Positions 32,118-41,431 of a DNA stretch of 64,000 nt are shown piece by piece. The notes under the pieces were generated by a model. That model was given only the letters and a program-made list of their open reading frames with translations, was not told where the DNA came from and did no database searches. The DNA lies in NCBI GenBank assembly GCA_032252755.1, contig JAVUPY010000090.1, forward strand, positions 20,524 to 84,523. Reading direction: 5' to 3'. A program made the position numbers and the translations under genes. Positions within the stretch are counted from its first letter, which is position 1, and every line of letters begins with the position of its first letter. Source of the DNA: Terriglobia bacterium. Lineage in GTDB: Bacteria > Acidobacteriota > Terriglobia > Terriglobales > Acidobacteriaceae.

Positions 32118-32696
32118 CTACTCCGGACTGCTCTGCGCCTTGCTGAGCGTCTTCTTCGGCTGGGGCGGCATTTCCGTTTCGTACTGCACATTGATAGTCA
32201 CGTCGGAAGCCGCACAAGGAGGCGCTGGCGGTTGAATATCGGGCGGAAGAATGGAGAGCGTGATCCTCGTCCCAGATGGAAACGGCAGGTGAAGGTCGCC
32301 ACTGTCCGTGTAAGTATCAAATGCCTTACTCAGGAAAGCACCTGACATCGGTACAGCCTGAGTGACGGCTCCATTCGTGATGATGATGATGAACTGCTTG
32401 GGGCATGTTTTTGCCGGTGAGACCTCCTGAAGACCCTGGGTCACCGATGACTGTCTTGGCCCCAACATACTGAAGGCCTCGATCCTCCGTACCATTATCG
32501 GAACTGCGGGTGTCAGGACCGATATGGTCTGGGCCGTGGGCGTCTGCTTGATCGGCCCCGAATAGAGGGTTGTCGAAAACTGCCTGCCATATGCAGTCCA
32601 AGTTGACAGTATCTTTCCATGACCCGAGTTCGTTTGCGCCATCGAATCCAGAAAACTGAATAAAAGAACAATTGGCAGCCACCGTGGAATCCGCAC
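32118..32696 (-). CDS. Hypothetical secreted protein
   Basis: 192 residues from a GTG start with AAGGAGG 7 bp upstream, a very good site. Signal peptide IPRWLPIVLLFSFLDSMAQ. The mature part is beta-rich (TPAVPIMVRRIEAFSMLGP, QFIIIITNGAVTQAVPMSG) with two Cys and a Pro-rich tail. Family not recognised. Confidence 0.68.
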   Translation of the reverse strand: MRIPRWLPIVLLFSFLDSMAQTNSGHGKILSTWTAYGRQFSTTLYSGPIKQTPTAQTISVLTPAVPIMVRRIEAFSMLGPRQSSVTQGLQEVSPAKTCPKQFIIIITNGAVTQAVPMSGAFLSKAFDTYTDSGDLHLPFPSGTRITLSILPPDIQPPAPPCAASDVTINVQYETEMPPQPKKTLSKAQSSPE

Positions 32697-32796
32697 GTTA
32701 AGCCTCCTTCAAAGGCGCGAAAACGCAGCGTCTCTCCCGGATAACGGTAACTCTGAATGCAAGACTTAGCGAATGAATTGATTGAGGTCTGACCGG

Positions 32797-34017
32797 CTAG
32801 TCGTAGTGATACGGCTTTCCAAGATGCTTCTTCGCCAGTTGCCCTTCCGGGCTACTGGCATCTGCCGCCAGCACTTCCTCGTACTTCTCGACTGCGCGAT
32901 CACGTTCTTTCAGAGTGTCGTACATTTCCCCAGCCGCCAGGGTTGACCTGATTACGATCCGCGTCTCGGATTCCGGAAAGCTGGCGACCATTCCGAACGC
33001 CTTGGCGGCTTCATCGAACCTTCTCTGCCCGCGCAGCGTGATCCCCAGCCCGAACGCCGCCGCCTGCGGGTTGGCCGTCGGATACTTCCTTTCCTTGTAA
33101 TTCTCCAGAATTTTCCTGTAACTTGCGATCGCGTCATCGGCGTGTCCCGAAGCATTCTCCAGGTTCGCGTACTCAAGCGCCACCATGTAGTTCTTCGGAT
33201 ACTCGTCCATCATCGACTTCACTACATTCAACGCTTCCGGATACTTCTGCTCGCGCCGCAGGAACAGGGCCAGGGCGATACGTGCGTCCATGCTCGCCGC
33301 GCAATTGGAGTCGGCAACTTCACGAAGGTAGTTGAGCCCCTTCTGCTTGTTTCCTGTGACGCCTGTAACCGCAATCATCGTTCGGTAGAACCAGTTGAGG
33401 CTTCCGATGATGTAGTTATGGACGCCGATCGTCATCTTGGCGTCGACGAACTTCGGGTCCAACTGCAACACCCGTTCGTGATCGCGCCGCGCCGCCAGCG
33501 CCGAGCGTATCGCCGACATCCACGCCTTCTGCCCCATTCCCATGAAGGTGGATCGCAGTCCGCGCTCAACTCCTCGCGCATAGAGAGCATCGATGTCGTT
33601 TGGGTTCTTGTCGAGGCGAGCGTCGCAGAGTTTCTCGCTCCGGTCCAGCAACTCGTTAATGCGCTTCGTGGTTTCCGGGTTCAGTGGCCGTTTGGCCTTC
33701 AAGTCAAGGAAGCTGTCTGTCGCATAGGTCTCGGTATCGAGCGCTCCGATGCGGTACATCTCTCCGAACACAACCGCCGCCGCCAGGTAGTTGTTGGCGA
33801 TCGGATTTTCTGGGTATTCCTTCTGCAGCTGCTCGAACTCTCGTATCGAGCGTTCGTACTCCATGTCGTAGAAATGATCGAAAGCGCGCCTGGAAAGCTG
33901 GTTGTTCGCGGGATTAACCGCCTTGAAGTCCTCTCCGCCGTATGTAGAAGTTGCTAACAGTCTGAAGGAGGTTAACAGTAAGAGGGTAACGATAGCGATT
34001 CGACAATAGGGTTTCAT
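32797..34017 (-). CDS. Secreted TPR-repeat protein
   Basis: 406 residues. Signal peptide (IAIVTLLLLTSFRLLATS), then TPR-like units along the length (FDHFYDMEYERSIREFEQLQ, HERVLQLDPKFVDAKMTIG, ALFLRREQKYPEALNVVKSM, GQRRFDEAAKAFGMVASFP). Likely a periplasmic scaffold; nothing enzymatic seen. The ribosome-binding site is weak. Confidence 0.8.
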   Translation of the reverse strand: MKPYCRIAIVTLLLLTSFRLLATSTYGGEDFKAVNPANNQLSRRAFDHFYDMEYERSIREFEQLQKEYPENPIANNYLAAAVVFGEMYRIGALDTETYATDSFLDLKAKRPLNPETTKRINELLDRSEKLCDARLDKNPNDIDALYARGVERGLRSTFMGMGQKAWMSAIRSALAARRDHERVLQLDPKFVDAKMTIGVHNYIIGSLNWFYRTMIAVTGVTGNKQKGLNYLREVADSNCAASMDARIALALFLRREQKYPEALNVVKSMMDEYPKNYMVALEYANLENASGHADDAIASYRKILENYKERKYPTANPQAAAFGLGITLRGQRRFDEAAKAFGMVASFPESETRIVIRSTLAAGEMYDTLKERDRAVEKYEEVLAADASSPEGQLAKKHLGKPYHYD

Positions 34018-34105
34018 GACTGCTGCGGTATTAGGAGTTTACCCGATTTGACATCTACTCTGGAACAGGTACAAACATCGTGTCCCCCAGGGGAGCACGA
34101 ACATT

Positions 34106-34333
34106 ATGGAAACGAACAACCTGGCTCACAACTCACTGTCGGAATTTGAGGCGGCGCAGTGGTTGGGCATCACCATTGAGGCCTTGCACAAACTTCTCGA
34201 CGAGCATGTCTTCAACAATGGAACTCCTCGCCCGAAAGGTATTCTCTTCACCCATGCCGACCTACTCATGCTTTCCTATTGGTGCAAGCCGCCAAGGTCT
34301 AAGGTCCTTTCCATGCCAAGACGCCCGCATTGA
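34106..34333 (+). CDS. Small helix-turn-helix protein
   Basis: 75 residues; GGGGAG upstream of ATG. SEFEAAQWLGITIEALHKLL (residues 12-31) resembles the winged HTH of MerR/excisionase proteins, followed by a short wing-like strand and a basic tail (PPRSKVLSMPRRPH). It is not next to an integrase, so an excisionase role is unlikely. Regulator by inference only. Confidence 0.62.
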   Translation: METNNLAHNSLSEFEAAQWLGITIEALHKLLDEHVFNNGTPRPKGILFTHADLLMLSYWCKPPRSKVLSMPRRPH

Positions 34334-34514
34334 TCATCCGGATTCCCCCTTGCAACACAGTTGCCAATTTGCCAGCGTCGCGTAATTTCTGCCCGCTCGC
34401 GATCCATCAACCTGCCGTTCCTGATGCGCTATCTCATTGAAAATTAAGCGTTTCCCTGAATTTTCATTTGGCCCCTCCCGTGCCTCTTCATCAGTAAGTC
34501 GAGAGGAAGGCAAT

Positions 34515-34946
34515 ATGTCGGACGGAGTTCGTAACATCACTCAGGAGTATTGGCGACCCGTGCAGCCACCCCAAACGGAAATACGCAGCGTCGCCGCGGA
34601 AACGCTTTGCAGCAACTGCGGCTCGGAATACGCCATTGGAGCCCGCTTCTGCCACGTCTGTGGCAACGAGCGCGAACCCGAAACAAATTTGAGCACCCGC
34701 TCGCGCTTCCTCGACCTCATTGATTTCGACCAGATTTGCGAACGCCTTGGCCTGAGTGCCATTGCCCTGGTCTTCACATTCGTCGGCTTGGGCTGCGTGA
34801 TCGGCGCCATCATGGTCGGCCTGATCTACACCGCCGACACTGTTCTCGATTGGCAGGCCGTCCAGATCTGGCGTATCCAGTGGATGCTCGGCGCACTCGT
34901 AGCCTTCGCTGCCGCCATCTTGCTGAACAAGAAGAGATCCGCGTAA
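34515..34946 (+). CDS. Zinc-ribbon membrane protein
   Basis: 143 residues. A zinc ribbon (C32, C35, C46, C49; LCSNCGSEYAIGARFCHVCG) and two membrane segments (LSAIALVFTFVGLGCVIGAI and WMLGALVAFAAAILL). ATG 34515 has GAGAGGAAGG upstream. Related in layout to the PspC/zinc ribbon protein at 31.7 kb but without PspC. Function unknown. Confidence 0.72.
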   Translation: MSDGVRNITQEYWRPVQPPQTEIRSVAAETLCSNCGSEYAIGARFCHVCGNEREPETNLSTRSRFLDLIDFDQICERLGLSAIALVFTFVGLGCVIGAIMVGLIYTADTVLDWQAVQIWRIQWMLGALVAFAAAILLNKKRSA

Positions 34947-34970
34947 GAGTTAACCACACAGAAGCGATAA

Positions 34971-34995
34971 GGCGCGCTGCAAAGCGCGCCTTTTT
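34971..34995 (+). terminator. Rho-independent terminator
   Basis: GGCGCGCT (34971-34978), GCAA, AGCGCGCC (34983-34990), TTTTTCT. Ends the zinc-ribbon membrane protein gene. Confidence 0.92.
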
Positions 34996-35017
34996 CTCAT
35001 TCCTTGCAACAACGGCC

Positions 35018-35070
35018 GTCATCCCGAGCGCAGCTGCGCGCCCTTCGCACAGCGGGTCGAGGGACCCGAA
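35018..35070. repeat. GTCATCCTGAGCGG repeat family B, copy 1
   Basis: Begins GTCATCCCGAGCGCAGC and ends GGGTCGAGGGACCCGAATC. Same layout as the copies at 35711 and 58734: a fixed head, a variable palindromic middle and a tail GTCGAAGGACC. It ends 2 bp before the nuoB stop codon. Confidence 0.75.
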
Positions 35071-35071
35071 T

Positions 35072-35632
35072 CTACTTCGGCTGCATCGTCTGCGCCACCA
35101 TCACCTGCTTCTTGAAGCTCTCCACCATATCTTCGTTCAGCCGAACTTCCGTGGGCCGCTTCGCAATGGACATGGTGTCAATCTTATCCTGCAGCTTCAG
35201 CAGCGCATAGAAGAGGTTCTCCGGCCTCGGCGGGCACCCAACCACGTAGACATCCACCGGCACGATTCGGTCCACTCCCTGCAGCGTCGCATACGTATTG
35301 AACGGCCCACCTACCGACGCACACGCGCCCATCGAAATCACCCACTTCGGCTCAGGCATCTGGTCGTAGATGCGCTTCACCACCGGCGCCATTTTCAGCG
35401 TCACCGTCCCGGCGACGATCATCAAGTCGCTCTGCCGCGGGCTCGGTCGGAACACTTCGGAGCCAAAACGTGCAATGTCAAACCGCGAGGTCGACGAAGC
35501 GATCATCTCGATCGCACAGCAGGCAAGGCCGAACGTCATGGGCCAAATCGCGGACTTCCGCGCCCAGTTGAAAACGTAATCGACCGTCGTAACCAGGAAA
35601 TTCTTTTCGAACCGATTCTCAATCCAGCCCAT
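35072..35632 (-). CDS. nuoB: NADH-quinone oxidoreductase subunit B
   Basis: Peripheral-arm subunit of respiratory complex I that holds Fe-S cluster N2, the last electron donor to quinone. 186 residues with all four cluster ligands: C38 and C39 ([10 protein letters not shown]), C104 (MGACASVGG) and C133 (VVGCPPRPE). AAGGGG precedes the ATG. Normally nuoB lies between nuoA and nuoC; here no other nuo gene is within reach on either side, and repeats of family B flank it in direct orientation. Confidence 0.95.
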   Translation of the reverse strand: MGWIENRFEKNFLVTTVDYVFNWARKSAIWPMTFGLACCAIEMIASSTSRFDIARFGSEVFRPSPRQSDLMIVAGTVTLKMAPVVKRIYDQMPEPKWVISMGACASVGGPFNTYATLQGVDRIVPVDVYVVGCPPRPENLFYALLKLQDKIDTMSIAKRPTEVRLNEDMVESFKKQVMVAQTMQPK

Positions 35633-35667
35633 GCAAACCCCTTAGCAAAACATCAACCCTAGCTGCC

Positions 35668-35758
35668 GTCATCCTGAGCGAACCACTTTCTCCGCGATGC
35701 CCAAACAGGCGTCATCCTGAGCGGAGTCGCGTTAGCGACGGAGTCGAAGGACCTGCAT
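35668..35758. repeat. GTCATCCTGAGCGG repeat family B, copies 2 and 3
   Basis: A head-only copy (GTCATCCTGAGCGA, 35668-35681) and a complete copy (35711-35757) with the middle palindrome GTCGC-GTTA-GCGAC and the tail GAGTCGAAGGACC. They lie upstream of nuoB. The rest of this 314-base gap (35633-35946) holds no gene. Confidence 0.78.
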
Positions 35759-35946
35759 TTCATCCGCCCTCGACACCCTAGTCTCGCCTACCCCCTTACC
35801 CCTCGGCTGTGATTCAGGTCACAAGCATACTCCAAATCCCGAGCCGTAGCGCCGGGAGCCCTCCAGCCCGAAAGGCATTCTTCTCAGCGGTTTCGGCCGC
35901 ATAGATTGCCTTTACCCAATTCGCGAAGACCATTAACATCTTCGCC

Positions 35947-36672
35947 ATGGCGCCCAGCCGCAAACTCATTATTCGCCTCTTTCTGCCGCTCCTCTCGTTC
36001 GTGCCTATCTGCCACGCCGGGACGTACTACCGAACCGTCATTCACCGTCCGAGTGGCACCGCCACCGTTGACGCATGGAGTGACGGGCAGAAAGCCAAGT
36101 TCCAGGTTGTCGAGAGTGATGATCCGACTATGCCTGTGGATTGGAAAATAGTAACTTCGGGCACATCAAACCTGGCGCTCACGAAACCATCCGGCGACTG
36201 CGTTCAGATATCCCGCGATCGTTATGAAGAGCTGATGAGAAAACGAATTGGCCTCAAGCCGGTCGGCGGCGTAAAGCTCGAAAAACTACTCGAGGAAGAC
36301 GGCGGAACAATCGCTGGATTCCCTGCCAGGCATTTTCGTTTTCGCATTTCTCTCAATTTTCAGGCCCAGGATGCCGCAGCGGCCTCGCAACAATTCGGGA
36401 TCGAAGAGGATTTATGGGTAGCGCCTTCCATTCCGCAGCCCCCGCCTGTCCTCAACATGATGTTCACTCAAACTACCGGTTTCGATGAAGTCGACAAGGT
36501 CATGCAGTTCGCCGACATTAAAGGCTTCCGTCTGAAACGCACCGTCGTTATTACCCTCAACGGAGAATACCAGGGCCAGAGCGCAATAGAAGTAAAGCAG
36601 CTTCGCGAAGAATCCTTGCCACCGTCAATCTTCGCCCTGCCGGCGAACTGCTCGCCTCTTCAAATGCAATAG
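35947..36672 (+). CDS. Hypothetical secreted protein
   Basis: 241 residues. Signal peptide (RLFLPLLSFVPICHAGTYY). The mature part is beta-rich with lipid-binding-like features (KAKFQVVESDD, GFPARHFRFRISLNFQAQ, IKGFRLKRTVVITLNGEY), and its layout resembles DUF4412/LolA-like periplasmic proteins, a weak assignment. One ATG at 35947, ribosome-binding site poor. Confidence 0.68.
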   Translation: MAPSRKLIIRLFLPLLSFVPICHAGTYYRTVIHRPSGTATVDAWSDGQKAKFQVVESDDPTMPVDWKIVTSGTSNLALTKPSGDCVQISRDRYEELMRKRIGLKPVGGVKLEKLLEEDGGTIAGFPARHFRFRISLNFQAQDAAAASQQFGIEEDLWVAPSIPQPPPVLNMMFTQTTGFDEVDKVMQFADIKGFRLKRTVVITLNGEYQGQSAIEVKQLREESLPPSIFALPANCSPLQMQ

Positions 36673-36678
36673 ATTCCT

Positions 36679-36948
36679 TCACGCGGCATTCACATCACCG
36701 CCCAACTTCGAAGGTGCCGGTAACTTTGGCGCCGCTTTCCTCGTCCGCACAAAGGCGCTCGTTGAGAACCCTTGCCCCACGTCCGCCGACGTGAAAGGAC
36801 GCGCGAGCCTGCCCGAACTCCGGAGATCCGCCACATTCTCTGGAATCTCAAAGCAGGCGACGCCTACCAGCTTGCCCACGAGGTAAGGAATGCACTGAAT
36901 CAGATGGATGTCGCCTGGTTGACCTTCTGTTCCCCTGCGTTGCTGCAT
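36679..36948 (-). CDS. Hypothetical protein, uncertain
   Basis: 89 residues from ATG 36948 with AAGAGGGTGGG directly upstream. The middle (IHLIQCIPYLVGKLVGVACF) is protein-like; the C-terminus is basic. Third codon positions are GC-rich, as in real genes here. No family recognised. It follows the serine hydrolase gene on the same strand after 61 bp. Could also be noncoding. Confidence 0.38.
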   Translation of the reverse strand: MQQRRGTEGQPGDIHLIQCIPYLVGKLVGVACFEIPENVADLRSSGRLARPFTSADVGQGFSTSAFVRTRKAAPKLPAPSKLGGDVNAA

Positions 36949-37009
36949 CCCACCCTCTTGCCCTGTACAAGCGGGTGGGATGATTTTTTGATGTACGCGG
37001 CTTGCGATT

Positions 37010-39019
37010 CTACGAAACTTCCGTAAACACGTACTCGTGCTGCCCATCGCGAATGATGAGCGCGCGTTTCCCTTGCCGTTCGGCGACGACGAATTCGAAT
37101 CCATCATTCGTCGGGTCCGTGGTGATGAACGAGATTGTGCCGTCATCGTTCTTGCGCGACGCTACCTTGCTCTTCCACTCGCCGAAATCGAACGTGACCA
37201 CGCCGTTGTTGTTCAGTACGGCGATCTCACCGAGTTCCTTGCTGACATATTTCTTCGCCAGCTTCTGAACCTCGGACGGGTCCGCCGGAACGACCAGTCG
37301 CTCGCGATCTTTCTTCAGCCGCGCCTTATATCGTGCAGCTTGCGCCGCGACATCCGCCGCCGCTTCCGGCTTGCCGTCATACACCACCTCGAGCAAACGT
37401 CGCTGGAAACCTCCCAGCAGGTACCCGCCCGTGTCGGAATTCGTTAGCAGCACGGCGCCGATCCCCGCATCCGGTATCGCCCACCAGTTGCTCTTGAATC
37501 CCGCCATGCTGCCGCCATGGCTGATCACCGATACGCCATAGCGATGGCTCTCTTCCAGTCCCATCCCGTAGCTCGCATCCTCCCCAAGCATGATCTGTGG
37601 GGTCCGGCGCATCAGCAGGTTCTCTTCCGAAACCAGTTGCTTTCCATTCGGCAGTTTGCCTTTCGTGAGTTCCAGTTCCACGTAGCGCGCCAGGTCGCTG
37701 GCCGAAGTCCACACCCCACCCGCCGGTCGCGCCGGAAGCACCGCGTAGTTGAACGCCATACTCGCCACACTGGGAGTACCGTCAATGTCGTCCCCATGCG
37801 GGCTCGCATGATCCCCCGCCAACGCGCGCTTGTAATCGAACGTCGTCGACTTCATCCCCAGCGGATCGAATACTTCTTCCTGCATCGCCCGGTCATAGGC
37901 TGTTCCAAGGTCAAGATTCGGGTACAAAATATGTGCCCCGATATAGCCCGCCGCCGACGCCATCAGGTTGCTGTACTGGAACACCTCGCCGAATTTACTC
38001 GTCGGCTCCATTGTGCTCAGCGTTGTGAACGTAGTCTCCGGCTTGGCTTGTTTGAATTCGAATATCCATTCAAGATCCTGCCTCGGCAACCCCGTGCATG
38101 CACAGATGAGATTCTTCACCAGCACTTTCTTGGTCGTGTCCTCGCTCCCAAGTTTGAAGCTCGGATAGACATTGATCACCGGCTCGTCCCACTTCAATTT
38201 CTTCTCGTCCACCAGTCTCGAAAGGAGCAGAGTTGTCATGCCTTTGGTATTCGAGGCCGCCATGAATAGCGTGTTCTCGTCCACCTTTTCCGGCTCGCCC
38301 AGTTCGCGTACGCCGAATCCGCCCTCGTACACCACGTTGCCGTGATCGATCAAAGCCATTGACGCGCCCGGTATGCCAAGCTCTTTCATCGAGGTCTCGA
38401 CGAACTCTTTCAACTGCGCGATATGCGCCGCATCCAGCGTATGCGGCTTGCGACCCGCAAACGTCTCGCGCTCATACCCTTTCGGCCGCAGGCTTGCGAG
38501 AATCAGTCCTGCCGGCGCGCTGCGCTTCTCAAAAGTCATCTCTGTCCCGTCCAGTATCACGACGGTCCATTTCGTCCCTGCACGAAGCGCAATGGCCTGC
38601 ACCACTGCCCGCTCATTCGGCGAGGTTTCGTACTCGAACAACTGCCGCTCGTCCCAACCCTCGCGCCCCGGACGCGGCGTCGCCAGTTTCAGCGGACGCT
38701 TAGACTCCGGCTTGTACTCGGCCCAAGCGAACGCCACTGCTGCCTTCGCATCTGCACCCTGCGCATCCACAACCACGATGTGCGTATCCGGTTCAGGCGG
38801 AGTCAGTGTGACAATGTTCTTGCCGGTCTCGATAGACCATCCTGCCGGCACTTTGAATGCAGTTCCGCCCGGCGTGGTGCGGGCAGTCTCTACATCCACC
38901 TTCTCGACAGCAGGCTTTGCCTGCGCCTGCTCCTGGCGCGCCGGCGTGATAGCGATTGAAATTTGCGTGAGAACAAAAAGAATGGAGAGGACTGGGATCA
39001 ACTTCCGGGAAACCAACAT
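37010..39019 (-). CDS. Serine hydrolase, beta-lactamase/DD-peptidase fold (class C-like)
   Basis: 669 residues. Signal peptide (VLSILFVLTQISIAITPA), an N-terminal region of about 180 residues of unclear fold (FKVPAGWSIETGKNIVTLTP), and a C-terminal beta-lactamase-like domain from about 205. The catalytic SxxK is S256-N-T-K259, the second motif is YSN (YSNLMASAAGYIG) and the third is HGG (SHGGSMAGF) in place of KTG, as in many esterase-type members. Secreted; could be an esterase or a D-peptidase. ATG 39019 has AAGGAG upstream. Confidence 0.88.
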   Translation of the reverse strand: MLVSRKLIPVLSILFVLTQISIAITPARQEQAQAKPAVEKVDVETARTTPGGTAFKVPAGWSIETGKNIVTLTPPEPDTHIVVVDAQGADAKAAVAFAWAEYKPESKRPLKLATPRPGREGWDERQLFEYETSPNERAVVQAIALRAGTKWTVVILDGTEMTFEKRSAPAGLILASLRPKGYERETFAGRKPHTLDAAHIAQLKEFVETSMKELGIPGASMALIDHGNVVYEGGFGVRELGEPEKVDENTLFMAASNTKGMTTLLLSRLVDEKKLKWDEPVINVYPSFKLGSEDTTKKVLVKNLICACTGLPRQDLEWIFEFKQAKPETTFTTLSTMEPTSKFGEVFQYSNLMASAAGYIGAHILYPNLDLGTAYDRAMQEEVFDPLGMKSTTFDYKRALAGDHASPHGDDIDGTPSVASMAFNYAVLPARPAGGVWTSASDLARYVELELTKGKLPNGKQLVSEENLLMRRTPQIMLGEDASYGMGLEESHRYGVSVISHGGSMAGFKSNWWAIPDAGIGAVLLTNSDTGGYLLGGFQRRLLEVVYDGKPEAAADVAAQAARYKARLKKDRERLVVPADPSEVQKLAKKYVSKELGEIAVLNNNGVVTFDFGEWKSKVASRKNDDGTISFITTDPTNDGFEFVVAERQGKRALIIRDGQHEYVFTEVS

Positions 39020-39161
39020 AGCGTTGCTCCTTCCGGAGATGAATACTTTTTCGCGCACCACAATACTGCCAGTCGCCCCGCCTTACAAGTTCGAGGGCAA
39101 CTCTCCTCCCGGTATGGTCATCAAAATTCCTCGCTTGGCACGGTCTGTGGTGGTGAGAACA

Positions 39162-39956
39162 ATGCAAAGCACAACTGATTCCTCCGAATCCGGCATGGAA
39201 CTCAGGGATCTTTTGCAGGATGAGGAGTTTCGCTTTCGGAATCGCCGCCCACGTGGACGACAGGCCGGCATCGAAGCCTTCCACCGTCTCGCTCACGTTT
39301 TCGCGGCCCAACCCGCCGTGCTTTTGCAGGAACTCTGCGATGCTGCGGTTGAGTTCAGCGGCGCAGACAGCGCCGGAATAAGCTTGGAAGAGGCCGGTGC
39401 TAATGGTGAGTTGCGGTTCCGCTGGGTCGCTATTTCGGGCAGTTTTGCCGCCTTTCTGAACGGCACGACTCCGCGCTTCTTCAGTCCCTGCGGCACCGCC
39501 CTTAGCGCCGCCAGACCTCAGCTCTATCGTGTCACCCGGAAATACTACGACTTGCTGGGTATTGAAGCCGAACCGATCACTGACGGCATTCTCATACCCT
39601 GGGTTGCGGATTCGATGCGCGGCACGCTATGGTGCGTATCGCACCACAGCCGGGAAGCCTTCGATTTCGATGACTACAAACTGCTGAACGGCCTCGCCGA
39701 TTTCGCCGCCATCGCCATTCGCCATCAAAAACAACAGGAAATCCTTCTCAGCCGCCAAAAGGCGGCGGCCTACGTTGAGGCCGCCAGCGAACTCGCGCAT
39801 GAACTGAATAACCCTCTTCAGAGCCTCACCAGCGCCCTCTATCTTCTGGAACGCGGCCCCGAGGACAGCCGGCGCTTCGTCAAACTCGCATCCGCCGAAC
39901 TTATCCGCCTCGCCGACATCGTCAGAGAGCTACTGAATCTAAAAGAAGCCGCCTGA
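39162..39956 (+). CDS. GAF domain protein with HisKA dimerisation segment only
   Basis: 264 residues. GAF domain at about 45-195 (LQELCDAAVEFSGADSAGIS, GILIPWVADSMRGTLWCVSH), then a helical H-box AASELAHELNNPLQSLTSAL with phosphorylatable His213. The protein ends about 50 residues later, so the ATP-binding catalytic domain of a histidine kinase is absent. Either a phosphotransfer/dimerisation protein fed by another kinase or a shortened kinase. The frame is open much further upstream (antisense to the hydrolase); 39162 or 39114 are the likely starts. Confidence 0.78.
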   Translation: MQSTTDSSESGMELRDLLQDEEFRFRNRRPRGRQAGIEAFHRLAHVFAAQPAVLLQELCDAAVEFSGADSAGISLEEAGANGELRFRWVAISGSFAAFLNGTTPRFFSPCGTALSAARPQLYRVTRKYYDLLGIEAEPITDGILIPWVADSMRGTLWCVSHHSREAFDFDDYKLLNGLADFAAIAIRHQKQQEILLSRQKAAAYVEAASELAHELNNPLQSLTSALYLLERGPEDSRRFVKLASAELIRLADIVRELLNLKEAA

Positions 39957-39966
39957 GGCCCGTCGG

Positions 39967-40569
39967 TCAGCCCCGTTCGTACTTCCAGTTCCGCGACTTC
40001 CCTTCCGCCAGCCACTGCATCGACGTCGCCAAGCGCTTCCTCCGCGTCTCTTCCGTCTTCGCCTCGCCGACCCACTCCACATAATCCTTCTGCTTGGCAT
40101 AGCTGAAACCGTCGAACGTCGTCTTCGCCTTCTTGTCCTTTTTCAGCGCGGTCTGAAAGTATGGCGGCACGATCAAGTCCTTCTTCTGCCTCTTCGAGCG
40201 TTCCGCAATCGGCGAGCCCACGCCTTCCTCGTTGAGCTGTTTCGCTTTCTTTAGATAACCAACAAGAACCTTTTTCGCAGGCAGGTCCTTCACTGACTTC
40301 AACCGTCCAAACGCTCCCATTGCACCCGCCGATTTCCCGCCCTCCGGAAGAATATGCTTGCTCTTCCACAACACCAGCGCACAATGCGCCTTGAAAGCCG
40401 ACATCCCGCAAAGAATCCCCTGGTATTCGAAGAAAGGCATTCCCCACTTCATCGTTTCTTCCACCTCAGGGACGGCCTCGTGCACGGTCTCGCGAATCTG
40501 GCGAAGGATCGGCTGCGCAAATTCAGCAGCTTTGGTGATGTATGCATCGACGCGTTTATCAGTGCTCAT
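39967..40569 (-). CDS. YdeI/OmpD-associated family protein (DUF1801)
   Basis: 200 residues. N-terminal DUF1801 core (FAQPILRQIRETVHEAVPEVEETMKWGMPFFEY, residues about 17-50 in part) and a C-terminal OmdA-like segment (DLIVPPYFQTALKKDKKAK, YVEWVGEAKTEETRRKRL). Related proteins are linked to resistance to antimicrobial peptides; the mechanism is unknown. Convergent with the GAF protein gene (10-bp gap). Confidence 0.85.
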   Translation of the reverse strand: MSTDKRVDAYITKAAEFAQPILRQIRETVHEAVPEVEETMKWGMPFFEYQGILCGMSAFKAHCALVLWKSKHILPEGGKSAGAMGAFGRLKSVKDLPAKKVLVGYLKKAKQLNEEGVGSPIAERSKRQKKDLIVPPYFQTALKKDKKAKTTFDGFSYAKQKDYVEWVGEAKTEETRRKRLATSMQWLAEGKSRNWKYERG

Positions 40570-40657
40570 ACCGCCGCAAGTCTACCGGCAAAACACCCGT
40601 GAAACCAGCAAAACACAACTCACCAGAGTCCGAGGTCCTTCGTCAATGTCCTTGGTT

Positions 40658-41431
40658 TTATTTTCCAAGCGTGGAATTCTGCAATTTCCTGCGCTCTATC
40701 TCATCCTGAAGGTGCGCCTTCAGTTCTTCCGAAAGCCGCGCCGTTGCAAGTACCTCCCGCAACGCCTGGCTCGACAGTTGTTCTGAGAAGTACACGGCGC
40801 GCGACATCGGCGTATGCACGTTCTTCAACAGCGCAATCTGTATTTCCTTTCGCAACGACCACTTCGTATGCCGGCACACCGCGTGAACAAAGTGTTGCGG
40901 AGCGTCTTCGCGCATCAGCGCCCTCACTACAAACTGCTCCGTTAATCGTGAATTCAACAGCGCAGCGTCGCTGACGCGAGCCTCCGAATCAACCAGCAGC
41001 GCCGCGGCGATCCGAGTACTCCCTTCCTTCGCCAGCGTCAGCCGCTCGCCGCTGCTGATGGTCTCCAGCCGGTTGATGATCGCCCCCTCGGCAATCATCT
41101 TGACGTCAGCCGGCACCGGCGGCAGCAACGCAATCTTCATCAGCTCAAACGTGTACAGCCGCCTTGCAATCGGCAGAGAGACGTAGCGCGGTGTTCTCGG
41201 GTGACACACCAGCCCGACGATCACCTTCCGGTGCTTCATCACCGCCACGTTTTTCGAGAGTTCTTCCAGGACATCGCCGCGCAGGTCGCGTCGAACCAGC
41301 AACGCGAGCGCCAGGTCTTCCGTCATCCGCCGATCCATGGCGGCCGCCCGTATCTCTTCCGCGACCTGCGAGTGCACCATTAGCTCGAGTTCGGGAGGTG
41401 CCGCCGCTTTTTCACGGGGATCAACGTTCAT
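40658..41431 (-). CDS. Hypothetical helical-repeat protein
   Basis: 257 residues, almost all helical, with HEAT-like repeats of about 35 residues (VAVMKHRKVIVGLVCHPRTP, ADVKMIAEGAIINRLETISS, EARVSDAALLNSRLTEQFVV). No enzyme motif. Its ATG overlaps the stop of the BadF kinase gene by 4 bases (41428-41431), a sign of coupled translation. Confidence 0.72.
   Translation of the reverse strand: MNVDPREKAAAPPELELMVHSQVAEEIRAAAMDRRMTEDLALALLVRRDLRGDVLEELSKNVAVMKHRKVIVGLVCHPRTPRYVSLPIARRLYTFELMKIALLPPVPADVKMIAEGAIINRLETISSGERLTLAKEGSTRIAAALLVDSEARVSDAALLNSRLTEQFVVRALMREDAPQHFVHAVCRHTKWSLRKEIQIALLKNVHTPMSRAVYFSEQLSSQALREVLATARLSEELKAHLQDEIERRKLQNSTLGK

Noticed and set aside
38373..39161. Long plus-strand frame upstream of the GAF protein
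   Set aside because: It is antisense to the serine hydrolase coding region and has no protein-like features before about 39114.
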